The notes under the pieces are model-generated. The model did no database searches, was not told where the DNA came from, and saw only the letters and a list, made by a program, of their open reading frames with translations. A stretch of DNA of 64,000 bases, from assembly GCA_046292345.1 (NCBI GenBank), contig JBKBRC010000001.1, forward strand, positions 62,001-126,000, read 5' to 3'. The number at the start of each line of letters is the position of its first letter. Position 1 is the first letter of the stretch. This DNA is from JBKBRC01 sp046292345. GTDB lineage: Bacteria; Bacteroidota; Rhodothermia; Rhodothermales; Rubricoccaceae. Made by a program: the position numbers and the translations under genes. Positions 17,582-25,493 of the stretch are shown here, in pieces.

Positions 17582-17938
17582 TCACCCGGCCACCGCGCGG
17601 CATGCCTCGGCGCAGGCCCGGCACGCCTCGGCACAGCGGCGGCAGTGGTCGTGGTGCTCGGCGTGCCGGCCGCACTCTTCGGCGCAGCGGTCGCAGGCGT
17701 CCGCGCAGAGCCGGCACAGGTCGGCGTGGAGGGCCGAGCCGCGCGCCATCAGGCGAGCGCAGAGCGCACACAGGTCGGCGCAGTCGCGGCAGGCGCGGAT
17801 GCACGCCGTCATGCCCTCGCCCTCGTCGAGGCAGGCATCGGCGCAGTGCTCGCACGCCGCGAGACAGGCCAGGCAGGCGTCGAGGCAGCGCTGGAGGTCA
17901 GCGGAGAGCGTGGGGACGGAGGCGGAGGGAGCGTTCAT
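17582..17938 (-). CDS. Cytoplasmic Cys-rich four-helix copper-storage protein (Csp/DUF326 type)
   Basis: 118 aa with 21 Cys, arranged as repeated CxxxC and CxxC in helical segments (CLDACLACLAACEHC, ACRDCADLCALC, CADACDRCAEEC, HDHCRRCAEACRACAEAC) plus several His, the pattern of Csp copper-storage proteins, which hold many Cu(I) ions inside a four-helix bundle. There is no signal peptide, so it is probably cytoplasmic (Csp3-like). It sits between the multicopper oxidase gene and copA. Confidence 0.9.
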   Translation of the reverse strand: MNAPSASVPTLSADLQRCLDACLACLAACEHCADACLDEGEGMTACIRACRDCADLCALCARLMARGSALHADLCRLCADACDRCAEECGRHAEHHDHCRRCAEACRACAEACRAVAG

Positions 17939-17982
17939 GGAGGGGTCGGGTTGGAGGCAGGAAAGAACGAGAGGGGTGATGG

Positions 17983-19443
17983 TCAGAGTTGAAGGCCGTC
18001 GGCGGCGGCCTGCGCGGCCGAGGCACGCGCGGCGACGGTGCCGGGCGGGTGGTCGTACCAGCCGGGGTCGCGCGTGTAGTCGACCGGCTTGGGACGCACC
18101 TTCAGGTTGGTATACATGCCGCCCATCGTGATGTACCCGAACGGTCCCTCGGCGCCGACCATCGGCGCCGAGTTCTCGGGCACGGGCATATGCCCCATCT
18201 CGACGTGCCGGCCCATGTCGTCCATGCCGTGCTCGCCCATCGTCATGTAACCCGGCACGAGCGGCTGCACGGCGCGGTCGAGCGCGCGGCTGTCCACGCC
18301 GGTCATGTTGGGCACGCCGTGGCCCATCTGGTTCATGACGTGGTGCGTCATGTGGCAGTGCATCGCCCAGTCCCCCGGGGCATCGGCCACGAACTCGACC
18401 GTGCGCGTGGCGCCGACGGGCACGAGGGCCGTCGTCTCAGGAAACTGCGCGCCCGGCGGGACCGGCCCGCCGTCCGTCGCGACAATCCGCCAGGCGTGCC
18501 CGTGAATGTGGATCGGATGATGGTCCATCGGCCCAAGGTTACCCATCCGGATGCGCACGCGGTCCATGTGTCCGACTACGAGCGGATCCGTGCCCGGAAA
18601 GGCGCGCCCGTTGAACGTGAGCACGTTGAAATCGGTCATCTCGTTGGGGTCCGGGCGGCTCGCGCCGGGGCGGATGGCCCACTGGTGCAGCATGAGCGCA
18701 AAGTCGCGGTCTGGCGGGCGCGTCTCGCGGCGCGGGTGAACGATGAACAGGCCCGTCAGCCCGAGCGCGATCTGCGCCATCTCGTCGTGGTGCGCGTGGT
18801 ACATGAACGTCCCGTGCTGCCGCAGCGGGAACGTATAGACGAACGTCTGGCCGGGCGGGATCGAGGGCTGGCTGAGGCCGCCCACGCCGTCCATGCCCGA
18901 GGGCAGGAAGAGGCCGTGCCAGTGCACCGTCGTCGGCACGCCGAGCCGGTTGGTGACGTAGATCCGGACCGTGTCGCCCTCGACGGCTTCGATCGTCGGG
19001 CCATGCACGCGCCCGTTGTAGCCCCAGCACGTCGCGCGGAGGCCGGGCAAGAACTCGTGCTGCACCTCTCCGGCCACGAGGTGGTAGACCCACGCGCCGT
19101 CGGCGGCGCGGCGGCCGGTGAGGGCGGCCCCGTTGGGCGTGACGACGCGCGCCGGGCGATCGCCCTGGTAGGGCGTGGCGAGGCTCGCACGGCGGGGCGC
19201 CCGGTGCGCAGACGGCGGCGTCTGCGCGCCGGGCCCGAGGCCCGCCTCCCCGGCTGCGGCCGAGGTGTCGGGGGCGAGTGCCGCGGCGGCCTCGGCAGCG
19301 TCCCACGTGGCAGGCAGCGCGGCCGCGCGGCGCGCCGTCCCGAGCAGGGCACCGCCCACGGCGACGGCCCCGGCGGCGAGCCACTCACGGCGCGAGACGC
19401 CGGGCGGGCGAGTAGCGGAGGAATCGGAAGGCAGAGCAGACAT
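17983..19443 (-). CDS. Tat-exported multicopper oxidase (CueO/CopA-type)
   Basis: 486 aa. A twin-arginine signal (SRREWLAAG, residues about 18-26) directs export of the folded enzyme. Copper motifs: TTVHWHGLFLP, YHAHHDEMAQ, HHPIHIHGHAW and MHCHMTHHVMNQMG, which give types 1, 2 and 3 copper sites. The C-terminal quarter is Met-rich (YMTMGEHGMDDMG), typical of copper-tolerance oxidases that act on Cu(I). It follows the TolC-like gene by 5 bp. Expected role: periplasmic cuprous oxidation. The signal peptide is followed by a low-complexity Ala/Pro linker. Confidence 0.95.
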   Translation of the reverse strand: MSALPSDSSATRPPGVSRREWLAAGAVAVGGALLGTARRAAALPATWDAAEAAAALAPDTSAAAGEAGLGPGAQTPPSAHRAPRRASLATPYQGDRPARVVTPNGAALTGRRAADGAWVYHLVAGEVQHEFLPGLRATCWGYNGRVHGPTIEAVEGDTVRIYVTNRLGVPTTVHWHGLFLPSGMDGVGGLSQPSIPPGQTFVYTFPLRQHGTFMYHAHHDEMAQIALGLTGLFIVHPRRETRPPDRDFALMLHQWAIRPGASRPDPNEMTDFNVLTFNGRAFPGTDPLVVGHMDRVRIRMGNLGPMDHHPIHIHGHAWRIVATDGGPVPPGAQFPETTALVPVGATRTVEFVADAPGDWAMHCHMTHHVMNQMGHGVPNMTGVDSRALDRAVQPLVPGYMTMGEHGMDDMGRHVEMGHMPVPENSAPMVGAEGPFGYITMGGMYTNLKVRPKPVDYTRDPGWYDHPPGTVAARASAAQAAADGLQL

Positions 19444-19448
19444 GGACG

Positions 19449-20903
19449 TCAGTGAGGATCGAGGCGGGCCGTCCCGCCTGCGGGCGCGAGCACGAGCCCG
19501 CCGCGGCCGAGATTGGGCGCGTAGCCAGCGAGGAGCGCGCCGAGGTCAGCGCGGGCGGTCCAGTAGGCGGCGAGCGCGTCGAAATAGCGGCGGGCGGCCT
19601 CGGCCTCGAGCTGCTGCGCCTGCAAAAGGTGAAAGACGCCGACCTGCATGGCGTTGTACTGCAGGAGGGTCTCCTGCACGAGGCGCGCCCTCAGCGGCAG
19701 GACCGTCGTCTGGTAGTGGAGCGCGGTGCGGCGCGCGGCGGCGAGGCGCACGGCGAGCGAGCGAGCGGCCGAGCGCACGTCCACGGCGAGGGCCTCGTAT
19801 CGCGCCTGCTGCTCGCGGAGCACGCTCCGCGCGGCGGCGCGTCGGGCCTGACCCGTATCGAACAGCGGCAGGCGGAGCCCGACCTCCGGACCGGCCTCCC
19901 AGTCGCCCGGGCGCCCCTCGAGTTCGGCGCCCACACTCAGGTTTGGCAGTGCGCTCTCGGGCACGGCCAGCCCGACCGCGCGCGCCGCAGCGAGGACGTC
20001 GGCGCGGGTGGCGCCGAGGGCGAGGCTCGCCTCCACGGCGGCTCGCTCGAGCGCGGCCACGTCGAGCACGTCGCCGGTCAGGTACGGCGCCTCGGGTGGC
20101 ACAGGAGGCAGAGCGCCTGCCGGGCGCACGTGCGCGTCCGGGCCGCTCAGGCCCATCAGGCGCACGAGGGCCTCGCGGCTCTCCTCGGCCTGCGCCTCGG
20201 CGAGCGCGAGCCCCAGGCGGGCCTCCTCGAACAGCGCCTGCTCGGCGAGCACGTCCAGCATCGGCACGTTGCCGGCCTCGCGCAGCAAGCGCGACGCCGC
20301 ATACCCGGCCTCGGCCGAGGCCACGACGCGCCGCTGCGCCCCGAGCCGGGCCGCGTCGGCCTGTGCGCGCACGAACGCGGCCCGCGTCTCAGCCTCGAGC
20401 TCGAGCACGGCCGAGGCCGCGCGCAGCCGCGCCGCCTCGTACTGCCCGCGCGCGACCGCGCGCCGAAGCGGCCGGTAGAGCACGTCCAGAAAGTCCGACG
20501 CGACGCGGAAGCGCCACTCGGGCGGTCCGCCATCGAGAGGCCAGAGCGCGCCCGCGCCGAAGACGGGATTGCCGAGCAGGCCGGCCTGCACGAGCTGCGC
20601 CTGCGCCAGCCCGAGCGTCTCGTACGTCGCCTGGAGGTGGCGATTGTTGAGCAGCGCCACCTGCACGGCGGCCTCGGCCGTGAGCGAGTCTGCGAGCAGG
20701 CGCGCTACGGCGGCCCGTGCCTCGGCGTCCTCGGCCGCGCCCGTCACCCAGACCGTCCGGTGCACCGTGCGCCCGTCGAGTGTGGCGCGCACGTCGGCCA
20801 GGGCGACCTCGGGGCGGACGCTCGCGCACCCGGCGAGCGCCCCGGTCAGCAGCAGGACAGCCGGCAGGTGCAGTCTTGCGAATCGGATCGCGGTCGGGCG
20901 CAT
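19449..20903 (-). CDS. TolC-family outer-membrane efflux lipoprotein (CusC-like)
   Basis: 484 aa with lipobox LAGC (Cys 26). Two OEP repeats of helical hairpins (YETLGLAQAQLVQAGLLGNPVFGAG, LRLPLFDTGQARRAAARSVLREQ) are characteristic of TolC/CusC. It would form the outer-membrane exit duct of a tripartite export system. The start ATG shares one base with the DUF3347 gene stop (TGATG), so coupling is likely. No CusA or CusB homologue lies in the window. Confidence 0.92.
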   Translation of the reverse strand: MRPTAIRFARLHLPAVLLLTGALAGCASVRPEVALADVRATLDGRTVHRTVWVTGAAEDAEARAAVARLLADSLTAEAAVQVALLNNRHLQATYETLGLAQAQLVQAGLLGNPVFGAGALWPLDGGPPEWRFRVASDFLDVLYRPLRRAVARGQYEAARLRAASAVLELEAETRAAFVRAQADAARLGAQRRVVASAEAGYAASRLLREAGNVPMLDVLAEQALFEEARLGLALAEAQAEESREALVRLMGLSGPDAHVRPAGALPPVPPEAPYLTGDVLDVAALERAAVEASLALGATRADVLAAARAVGLAVPESALPNLSVGAELEGRPGDWEAGPEVGLRLPLFDTGQARRAAARSVLREQQARYEALAVDVRSAARSLAVRLAAARRTALHYQTTVLPLRARLVQETLLQYNAMQVGVFHLLQAQQLEAEAARRYFDALAAYWTARADLGALLAGYAPNLGRGGLVLAPAGGTARLDPH

Positions 20904-21616
20904 CAGCGGGCGTCAGACGGCGCGGCGAGCGTGGCCGTGCGGCGCCCGCAGGCGAGCATCGCGCTGCCAAAGTAGGGGTTGCGGATGTCGCCGGCGCGCT
21001 GGAGCCACACGCCCTGCTCGGGCAGGTCGTGCGCCATGCCGCACCGGATGCGCTCGAGGGCCATCCCGGCCGGCAGGCCCTCGGCCTCGACGAGGCGCGC
21101 GAACGGCACGCTCAGATGGCCGAAGGCGTGGCGTGCAGCCTCCAGGTCGGATGCGGCAACGAGCGCCTCGGCAAAGACCTGCACGGTGGCTGCCTCGTCG
21201 CCGGTCAGGCCGGCCGCCTCGAAGGCGCGGGCGAAGAGCGCGCCGTGCGTCCGGCGGCCCTCGGCGTCGTCCGACGCGAGCGCGTCGTGAACGGCCAGGT
21301 AGGCCTCGAGCGCGCGGCGCAGGCGGCCGCTCGCCGCAACGGACGCTTGCGGGACCGGCGCGCCGTGCCCGGAGGCGCCGTGCCCGGAGGCATTCCCGAC
21401 ATGCCCCGTTCCGTGCCCTCCGGAAGCGTCCCCGCGGAGGGCGAGCGGCGCGGCCGGCGCCGGCACGGCCTCGAGCGCTCCCGCCGGAACCGCGCGTGCG
21501 GCTGCCGGGGCGTCCGGCCTTGCCGGGTGCATCGCGGGGTGGGCCACCGGGCCGGCCTGAGTGGAAGAAGCGCAGCCGGCCACGAGCAGGGCGGCCAGGA
21601 CGAAGAGCAGAGGCAT
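20903..21616 (-). CDS. DUF3347-like copper-associated lipoprotein
   Basis: 237 aa. ATG 21616 gives a signal peptide with lipobox VAGC. A low-complexity Ala/Pro and His/Gly region (GHGASGHGAP, duplicated 15-bp unit) is followed by a domain resembling DUF3347: LEAYLAVHDALASDD, LPEQGVWLQRAGDIRNPYFG and AMLACGRR. Such domains occur next to CusB-type copper exporters and are thought to bind copper. It is the first gene of the copper operon and overlaps the TolC-like gene. Confidence 0.82.
   Translation of the reverse strand: MPLLFVLAALLVAGCASSTQAGPVAHPAMHPARPDAPAAARAVPAGALEAVPAPAAPLALRGDASGGHGTGHVGNASGHGASGHGAPVPQASVAASGRLRRALEAYLAVHDALASDDAEGRRTHGALFARAFEAAGLTGDEAATVQVFAEALVAASDLEAARHAFGHLSVPFARLVEAEGLPAGMALERIRCGMAHDLPEQGVWLQRAGDIRNPYFGSAMLACGRRTATLAAPSDAR
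21361..21390 (-). repeat. 15-bp tandem duplication in the DUF3347-like gene
   Basis: Two exact copies of cgccgtgcccggagg; encodes a repeated GHGAS/GHGAP segment. Confidence 0.9.
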
Positions 21617-21698
21617 CGCAGGGTGCGGCAACGTGGGGGAAGTGTGACCGAGCACGGAGGCTGAAGCAGCGCCGGCCACGCGCAGCATCGGGCTTTCT

Positions 21699-21732
21699 AC
21701 CTGAGCGCAACCTGAGCGCCGCCTGAAAGCGG
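21699..21732. promoter_or_regulatory. Candidate response-regulator operator (CCTGA direct repeats, 11-bp spacing)
   Basis: Three CCTGA blocks start at 21700, 21711 and 21722 (acctgagcgca, acctgagcgcc, gcctgaaagcg). OmpR-family response regulators typically bind direct repeats spaced by 11 bp. The site lies in the 174-bp divergent region between the copper operon (start 21616) and the response-regulator gene (start 21791), so it could control both. Confidence 0.5.
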
Positions 21733-21790
21733 TTTAAGGTCTCCGGCTGCGGCCCGGACGTAGGTTGACGCGACTGCTTCCCCTCTGCTC

Positions 21791-22546
21791 ATGTGGATCC
21801 TGCTCATCGAGGACGAGGCGCGTCTCGCCGGCGCCGTGCAGCGCGGGCTGGCCGAGGAGGGCTTCACCGTGGACGTGGCGGCCGATGCCGAGGACGGCCT
21901 CGCGCGCGCACTCGCGAACGATTACGACGCCTTCGTCGTGGACTGGCGCCTGCCCCGCGGCGACGGCAAGTCGCTCGTCGGGGCGCTGCGCGCGGCCGGA
22001 CGCGAGCAGCCCATCCTGATGCTGACCGCCCTTGGCAGCGTCGAGCACCGCGTGGCCGGGCTCGACGCCGGCGCCGACGACTACCTGCCCAAGCCGTTCG
22101 CCTTCGAAGAGCTCGTGGCACGCCTGCGCGCGCTCCTTCGGCGGCCGGCCCTCGCTGAGCAGGACCGCGTGGCGCGCGTGGGCGCGCTCGTGCTCGAGCG
22201 CGAGCGCCGCCGGGCTGCCCTGCACGGGCCGCGCGGCGAGGCCGTGCTCGAGCTCCGCCCCAAGGAGTACGCCCTCCTCGACGCGCTCGCGCGCAGCGCC
22301 GAGACCGTGCTCTCGCGCGCCGTCCTGGCCGAGCGCGTCTGGGGCGACGCGCTCTTCGTCTCCGACAACGCGCTCGACGTGACCGTGAGTGGGCTGCGGC
22401 AGCGGCTCGAGGCCGCGCGCCGCCTCTCGGGCGCGCCCGACGCCCCACGCCTCGAGACCGTGCGCGGCGTGGGCTACCGCCTCACGGCCACACCAGACCC
22501 GGCGGCGCCGGCCGAGACCGGCGCGCCAGGGCGGGACGCCCTCTAG
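21791..22546 (+). CDS. OmpR-family response regulator, probably copper-responsive (CusR-like)
   Basis: 251 aa. Receiver domain with DE (IEDEARL), phospho-acceptor Asp in FVVDWRLPRGD, Thr in LMLTALGS and Lys in LPKPFAFEEL. A winged-helix DNA-binding domain follows (RPKEYALLDALARS, DNALDVTVSGLRQRLE, TVRGVGYRLT). The next gene encodes the cognate kinase, with two bases between. It is divergent from the copper operon, so copper response is inferred from context. Confidence 0.9.
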   Translation: MWILLIEDEARLAGAVQRGLAEEGFTVDVAADAEDGLARALANDYDAFVVDWRLPRGDGKSLVGALRAAGREQPILMLTALGSVEHRVAGLDAGADDYLPKPFAFEELVARLRALLRRPALAEQDRVARVGALVLERERRRAALHGPRGEAVLELRPKEYALLDALARSAETVLSRAVLAERVWGDALFVSDNALDVTVSGLRQRLEAARRLSGAPDAPRLETVRGVGYRLTATPDPAAPAETGAPGRDAL

Positions 22547-22548
22547 CC

Positions 22549-23988
22549 ATGCGCCCCGCCCTGCCCATCTCGGTTCGCCTTGCGCTGTGGTACGCGCTCA
22601 CGCTGCTGCTTCTGCTCGGCGCGTTTGCCACGTTCAGCTACGCCGCGTTCAGCAGCGCCGTCCACCGTTCGTTCGACCGGCACCTCGAGCACGAACTGCA
22701 CACCGTCGAGGCGCTCGTGCGGCCGACACCCGGCGGCGCCGACGTGGAAGCGCTCGCCTCCACCGATGCCGTCGCGCTCCGGCAGCGCGGCGTCTCCGGC
22801 ACGTACGTCCGCGTCGCTGATGCGGCCGGGCGCGTGCTCTACGCGAGCCCCAACTTCGACGGGCAGCCGCCGCTCCCGCTCCTGCCGCCACCCGAGCAGC
22901 GCATGGAGAGCGGCGTGAGCCGCGTCTGGGCCGGCGGCCCGGCGCGCTCGCTGGCTGCCCCCCTCGGCGGGGGCACGTACGTCGAGGTGACGGGCTACGA
23001 GTGGTCGCGGCACGGCGAACTGCGCGAACTGGCCCGGATGCTCGTGCTCGGCATCGTTGCGGGCGTGCTGATCGCGCTTGCAGCCGGGTATGCGCTCGCG
23101 CGGCGCGCGCTCCGGCCGGTGGCCGTGCTGACAGGAGCCGCCGCCGAACTCGCCGCGCGCGGCGGCGCGCCGAGCAGCCGCCTGCCCGCCGCCTTCGGCC
23201 CGCGCGACGAGTTGACGGCGCTCGCCGAGACGTTCAACGCCCTTCTTGGGCGCCTCGAGCAGAGCCTCGAGCGCGAGCGCCGCTTCACGGCCGACGCCGC
23301 GCACGAGCTCATGACACCCGTGACGACGCTCCGCTCCGAGGCCGAGGTCGCGCTGCGGCGCGAACGCGACCCGGTGGCCTACCGCGAGGCGCTCGCGCGG
23401 ATGCGCGACGAGGCAGCGCAGATGGGCGCCACCGTCCAGGGCCTGCTCCAGATGGCGCGCGCCGAGGCGCTCGCGCGCACGGCCGAGGCCGAGACGGACC
23501 TCTCGGACCTGGTCGCGCAGCGCGTCGAGCGGCTCCGCCCGCAGGCCGGGGCGCGCGGCCTCACGCTCGAGACCGCGCTCGCGCCGGGCATCCGCGTCGC
23601 GGCCGAGATGGCGCCGCTCGCCGAGGTCGTCGACAATCTGCTGGCCAACGCGGTCAAATACACGCCTTCCGGCGGGCGCGTGACGGTCCGCCTCGCGCAC
23701 GACGACGGGACGCCGGCGCGGCGCTGCACCGGGGCGGCGCGCCTGACGGTGGAGGATACCGGCATCGGCTTCGACGCGGCCACGGGCGCGCTGCTGTTCG
23801 ACCGCTTCTTCCGCGCCGACGCCCCGACCGTGCAGGCCGAGCCCGGGACGGGACTCGGGCTTGCCATCGTGCGGGCGGTCGTGGAGGGGTATGGCGGCGC
23901 CGTGGCGGCCCACAGCGACGGCCCCGGACGCGGCGCTCGCTTCACCGTCACCCTGCCCTGCCTCGGCAACTACCAGACCGGCAGCTGA
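22549..23988 (+). CDS. Sensor histidine kinase, partner of the copper-linked response regulator
   Basis: 479 aa. An N-terminal transmembrane helix (LALWYALTLLLLLGAFATFSY), a periplasmic sensor of about 120 residues, and a second helix (MLVLGIVAGVLIALAAGYALA). HAMP-like linker, then H-box FTADAAHELMTPVTTL, N-box VVDNLLANAVKYTPSGG, and ATP-lid motifs DTGIGFD and GTGLGLAIV. ATG 22549 is two bases after the regulator stop. The periplasmic domain has no obvious His/Met metal site in the part I can read. Confidence 0.93.
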   Translation: MRPALPISVRLALWYALTLLLLLGAFATFSYAAFSSAVHRSFDRHLEHELHTVEALVRPTPGGADVEALASTDAVALRQRGVSGTYVRVADAAGRVLYASPNFDGQPPLPLLPPPEQRMESGVSRVWAGGPARSLAAPLGGGTYVEVTGYEWSRHGELRELARMLVLGIVAGVLIALAAGYALARRALRPVAVLTGAAAELAARGGAPSSRLPAAFGPRDELTALAETFNALLGRLEQSLERERRFTADAAHELMTPVTTLRSEAEVALRRERDPVAYREALARMRDEAAQMGATVQGLLQMARAEALARTAEAETDLSDLVAQRVERLRPQAGARGLTLETALAPGIRVAAEMAPLAEVVDNLLANAVKYTPSGGRVTVRLAHDDGTPARRCTGAARLTVEDTGIGFDAATGALLFDRFFRADAPTVQAEPGTGLGLAIVRAVVEGYGGAVAAHSDGPGRGARFTVTLPCLGNYQTGS

Positions 23989-24067
23989 CGAGGCGTGCGG
24001 CTGGAAGGAGAGGCATGGCTGGCTGCTCGGAGCGGAGTCTTCTGGCCTGTCCGCCGGGGCATTGCAT

Positions 24068-24122
24068 GCACCACAATTAGGTAACGATCACTTTAAAACA
24101 CAGACTTCCAAAACTTTGACTT
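24068..24122. promoter_or_regulatory. AT-rich island upstream of the 152-aa lipoprotein
   Basis: A clearly A/T-rich stretch (cacaattaggtaacgatc, tttaaaacacag, ccaaaactttgactttg) stands out in a GC-rich region and lies 90-145 bp before the start at 24213. Its position fits a promoter, though no canonical box can be fixed. Confidence 0.35.
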
Positions 24123-24212
24123 TGCGCCACTTGCGCACAGCCGGCCCTGGCGCCGGAACGCCGCTCGGTGCTCTGATGCGCGCCCATCCAAACGTACGCA
24201 AAACATCTCTCT

Positions 24213-24242
24213 ATGAAACACCAACGGATGAAACACCAATGG
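24213..24242 (+). repeat. 15-bp tandem duplication including the start codon
   Basis: atgaaacaccaacgg then atgaaacaccaatgg (14 of 15 identical). It duplicates the ATG and first four codons. Confidence 0.9.
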
Positions 24243-24671
24243 CTGCGCCAGGTCATGAGTCTGCTGGCGCTCTCCCTCGTGCTCACCGCGACCGCGTGCG
24301 ACAACAACAGCCCGGACGCTCCGCCGCAGCCGAGCGCACCCACGTTCCAGATTGCCTCGGTCGTTGTCCCGCTGGTCGATGGTACGCAGGGGCTGCAGTT
24401 TGCCGCCACGCCCTCGGCCGATGTCAGCATCATCCGCGTGGACGTGCGTAACCCCCTCGGAAACCAGATCGTCTTCAGCCCGCAGAACACGATCGTACTG
24501 CAGAACCAGGCGTTTCCCCTCCAGAGTCCGAACGAGGCCTACATCCGCGTGAGCGGCACGTGGACCTTCCGCTTCGTGGGGCAGCTTGCTGCCGGCACGC
24601 AGCAGACGTTCGACGTGACGACGACGCTCAACGTCGGCGCCCTCACGGCCGACCGCACCGCGCGCCGCTGA
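24213..24671 (+). CDS. Hypothetical lipoprotein (152 aa)
   Basis: Signal peptide with ATACDNNS (probable lipobox ATAC). The mature part, about 120 residues, looks like a single beta-sandwich (FQIASVVVPLVDGTQGLQF, VSIIRVDVRNPLG, VSGTWTFRFVGQLAAGTQQ). No family recognised. The start is duplicated: two ATG (24213 and 24228) lie at the heads of a 15-bp tandem repeat (MKHQR/MKHQW). The stop TGA 24669-24671 is also duplicated 18 bp on. Two such events in one small gene are unusual. Confidence 0.7.
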   Translation: MKHQRMKHQWLRQVMSLLALSLVLTATACDNNSPDAPPQPSAPTFQIASVVVPLVDGTQGLQFAATPSADVSIIRVDVRNPLGNQIVFSPQNTIVLQNQAFPLQSPNEAYIRVSGTWTFRFVGQLAAGTQQTFDVTTTLNVGALTADRTARR

Positions 24672-24693
24672 GGCCCCGCGCGCCGCTGAAGCC
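24658..24693 (+). repeat. 18-bp tandem duplication including the stop codon
   Basis: ccgcgcgccgctga occurs at 24658 and again at 24676, placing a second TGA 18 bp after the true stop. Confidence 0.85.
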
Positions 24694-24733
24694 CCGCGCG
24701 GCGACGGCCCCCGTTGGTTCCGTCGCCACCCGG

Positions 24734-25447
24734 TCAGTCCGTCGCCACGCGGCCTGAAAGGCGGAGCGTCTTGACGGGCTGCTGCGCATCGTCCGTCTCG
24801 ACCTCGAGCGCGATCTCGAACGGCCCCTCGGCGGGCAAGGCTTCGGCCGTTACAACGATGCTCGCCACGTCGCCCGCGAAGACGGGGCGCGATGGGAAAA
24901 CGGCCTCGACGCCGGGCGTGCCCGTGCGCACGGCAAGCACGCGCACGGGCCGCTCCCCACGGTTGACGAAGCGGAACGCGTGCTGCGCGGCCGCGCCGGC
25001 GCGGAGCGTGCCTGCGTCGCGCGCGTCGGCGGCGAAGACGAGCGCGCCCTGCGCGTGGCCCGTCGCCGCGAAGGCGGGGACGACCTCGCCCACGATGCGC
25101 AGCACGACCGTCTGCGGCTGCGCCGCGCGCGCCGTGACTGCGACCGTCCGGTCGAACGGGCCGGGGCGGGCCTCGGTGTCGTAGGCGACCGTCACGTGCC
25201 CGCGCGCGCCGGGCGCGACGGGGTCGGAGGAGAACTCCGGCGCCGTGCAACCGCACGAGGGCACGACGGCGTCGAGCGTGAGCGGCGCGTCGCCGGTGTT
25301 GGTGAACACGAACGTGTGCGTCGCGAGCGGCCCCTCGGGGATCGTCCCGAAGTCGTGGCGCAGGGCCTCGAACGAAAGGACGGCCTGTGCCTGCGCGGGA
25401 AGCGCGGCCAGGGCGAGCAGAAGAGGGAGCAGCCGGAGCGTCTTCAT
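24734..25447 (-). CDS. Secreted DUF1573 protein
   Basis: 237 aa. Signal peptide with cleavage after PAQA. The repeat-rich part shows the DUF1573 signature: LRHDFGTIPEGPLATHTFVF, then VVPSCGCTAPEF, then GARGHVTVAYDT. A second copy-like block follows (GTLRAGAAAQHAFRFVNRGERPVRVLAV). DUF1573 proteins are periplasmic or surface proteins of Bacteroidota with an Ig-like fold; exact role unknown. Confidence 0.92.
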   Translation of the reverse strand: MKTLRLLPLLLALAALPAQAQAVLSFEALRHDFGTIPEGPLATHTFVFTNTGDAPLTLDAVVPSCGCTAPEFSSDPVAPGARGHVTVAYDTEARPGPFDRTVAVTARAAQPQTVVLRIVGEVVPAFAATGHAQGALVFAADARDAGTLRAGAAAQHAFRFVNRGERPVRVLAVRTGTPGVEAVFPSRPVFAGDVASIVVTAEALPAEGPFEIALEVETDDAQQPVKTLRLSGRVATD

Positions 25448-25493
25448 GAGAGCGTTCGTGCGAGCGCGCCGGGCCCGGGCGCGCCGAGGAGCC

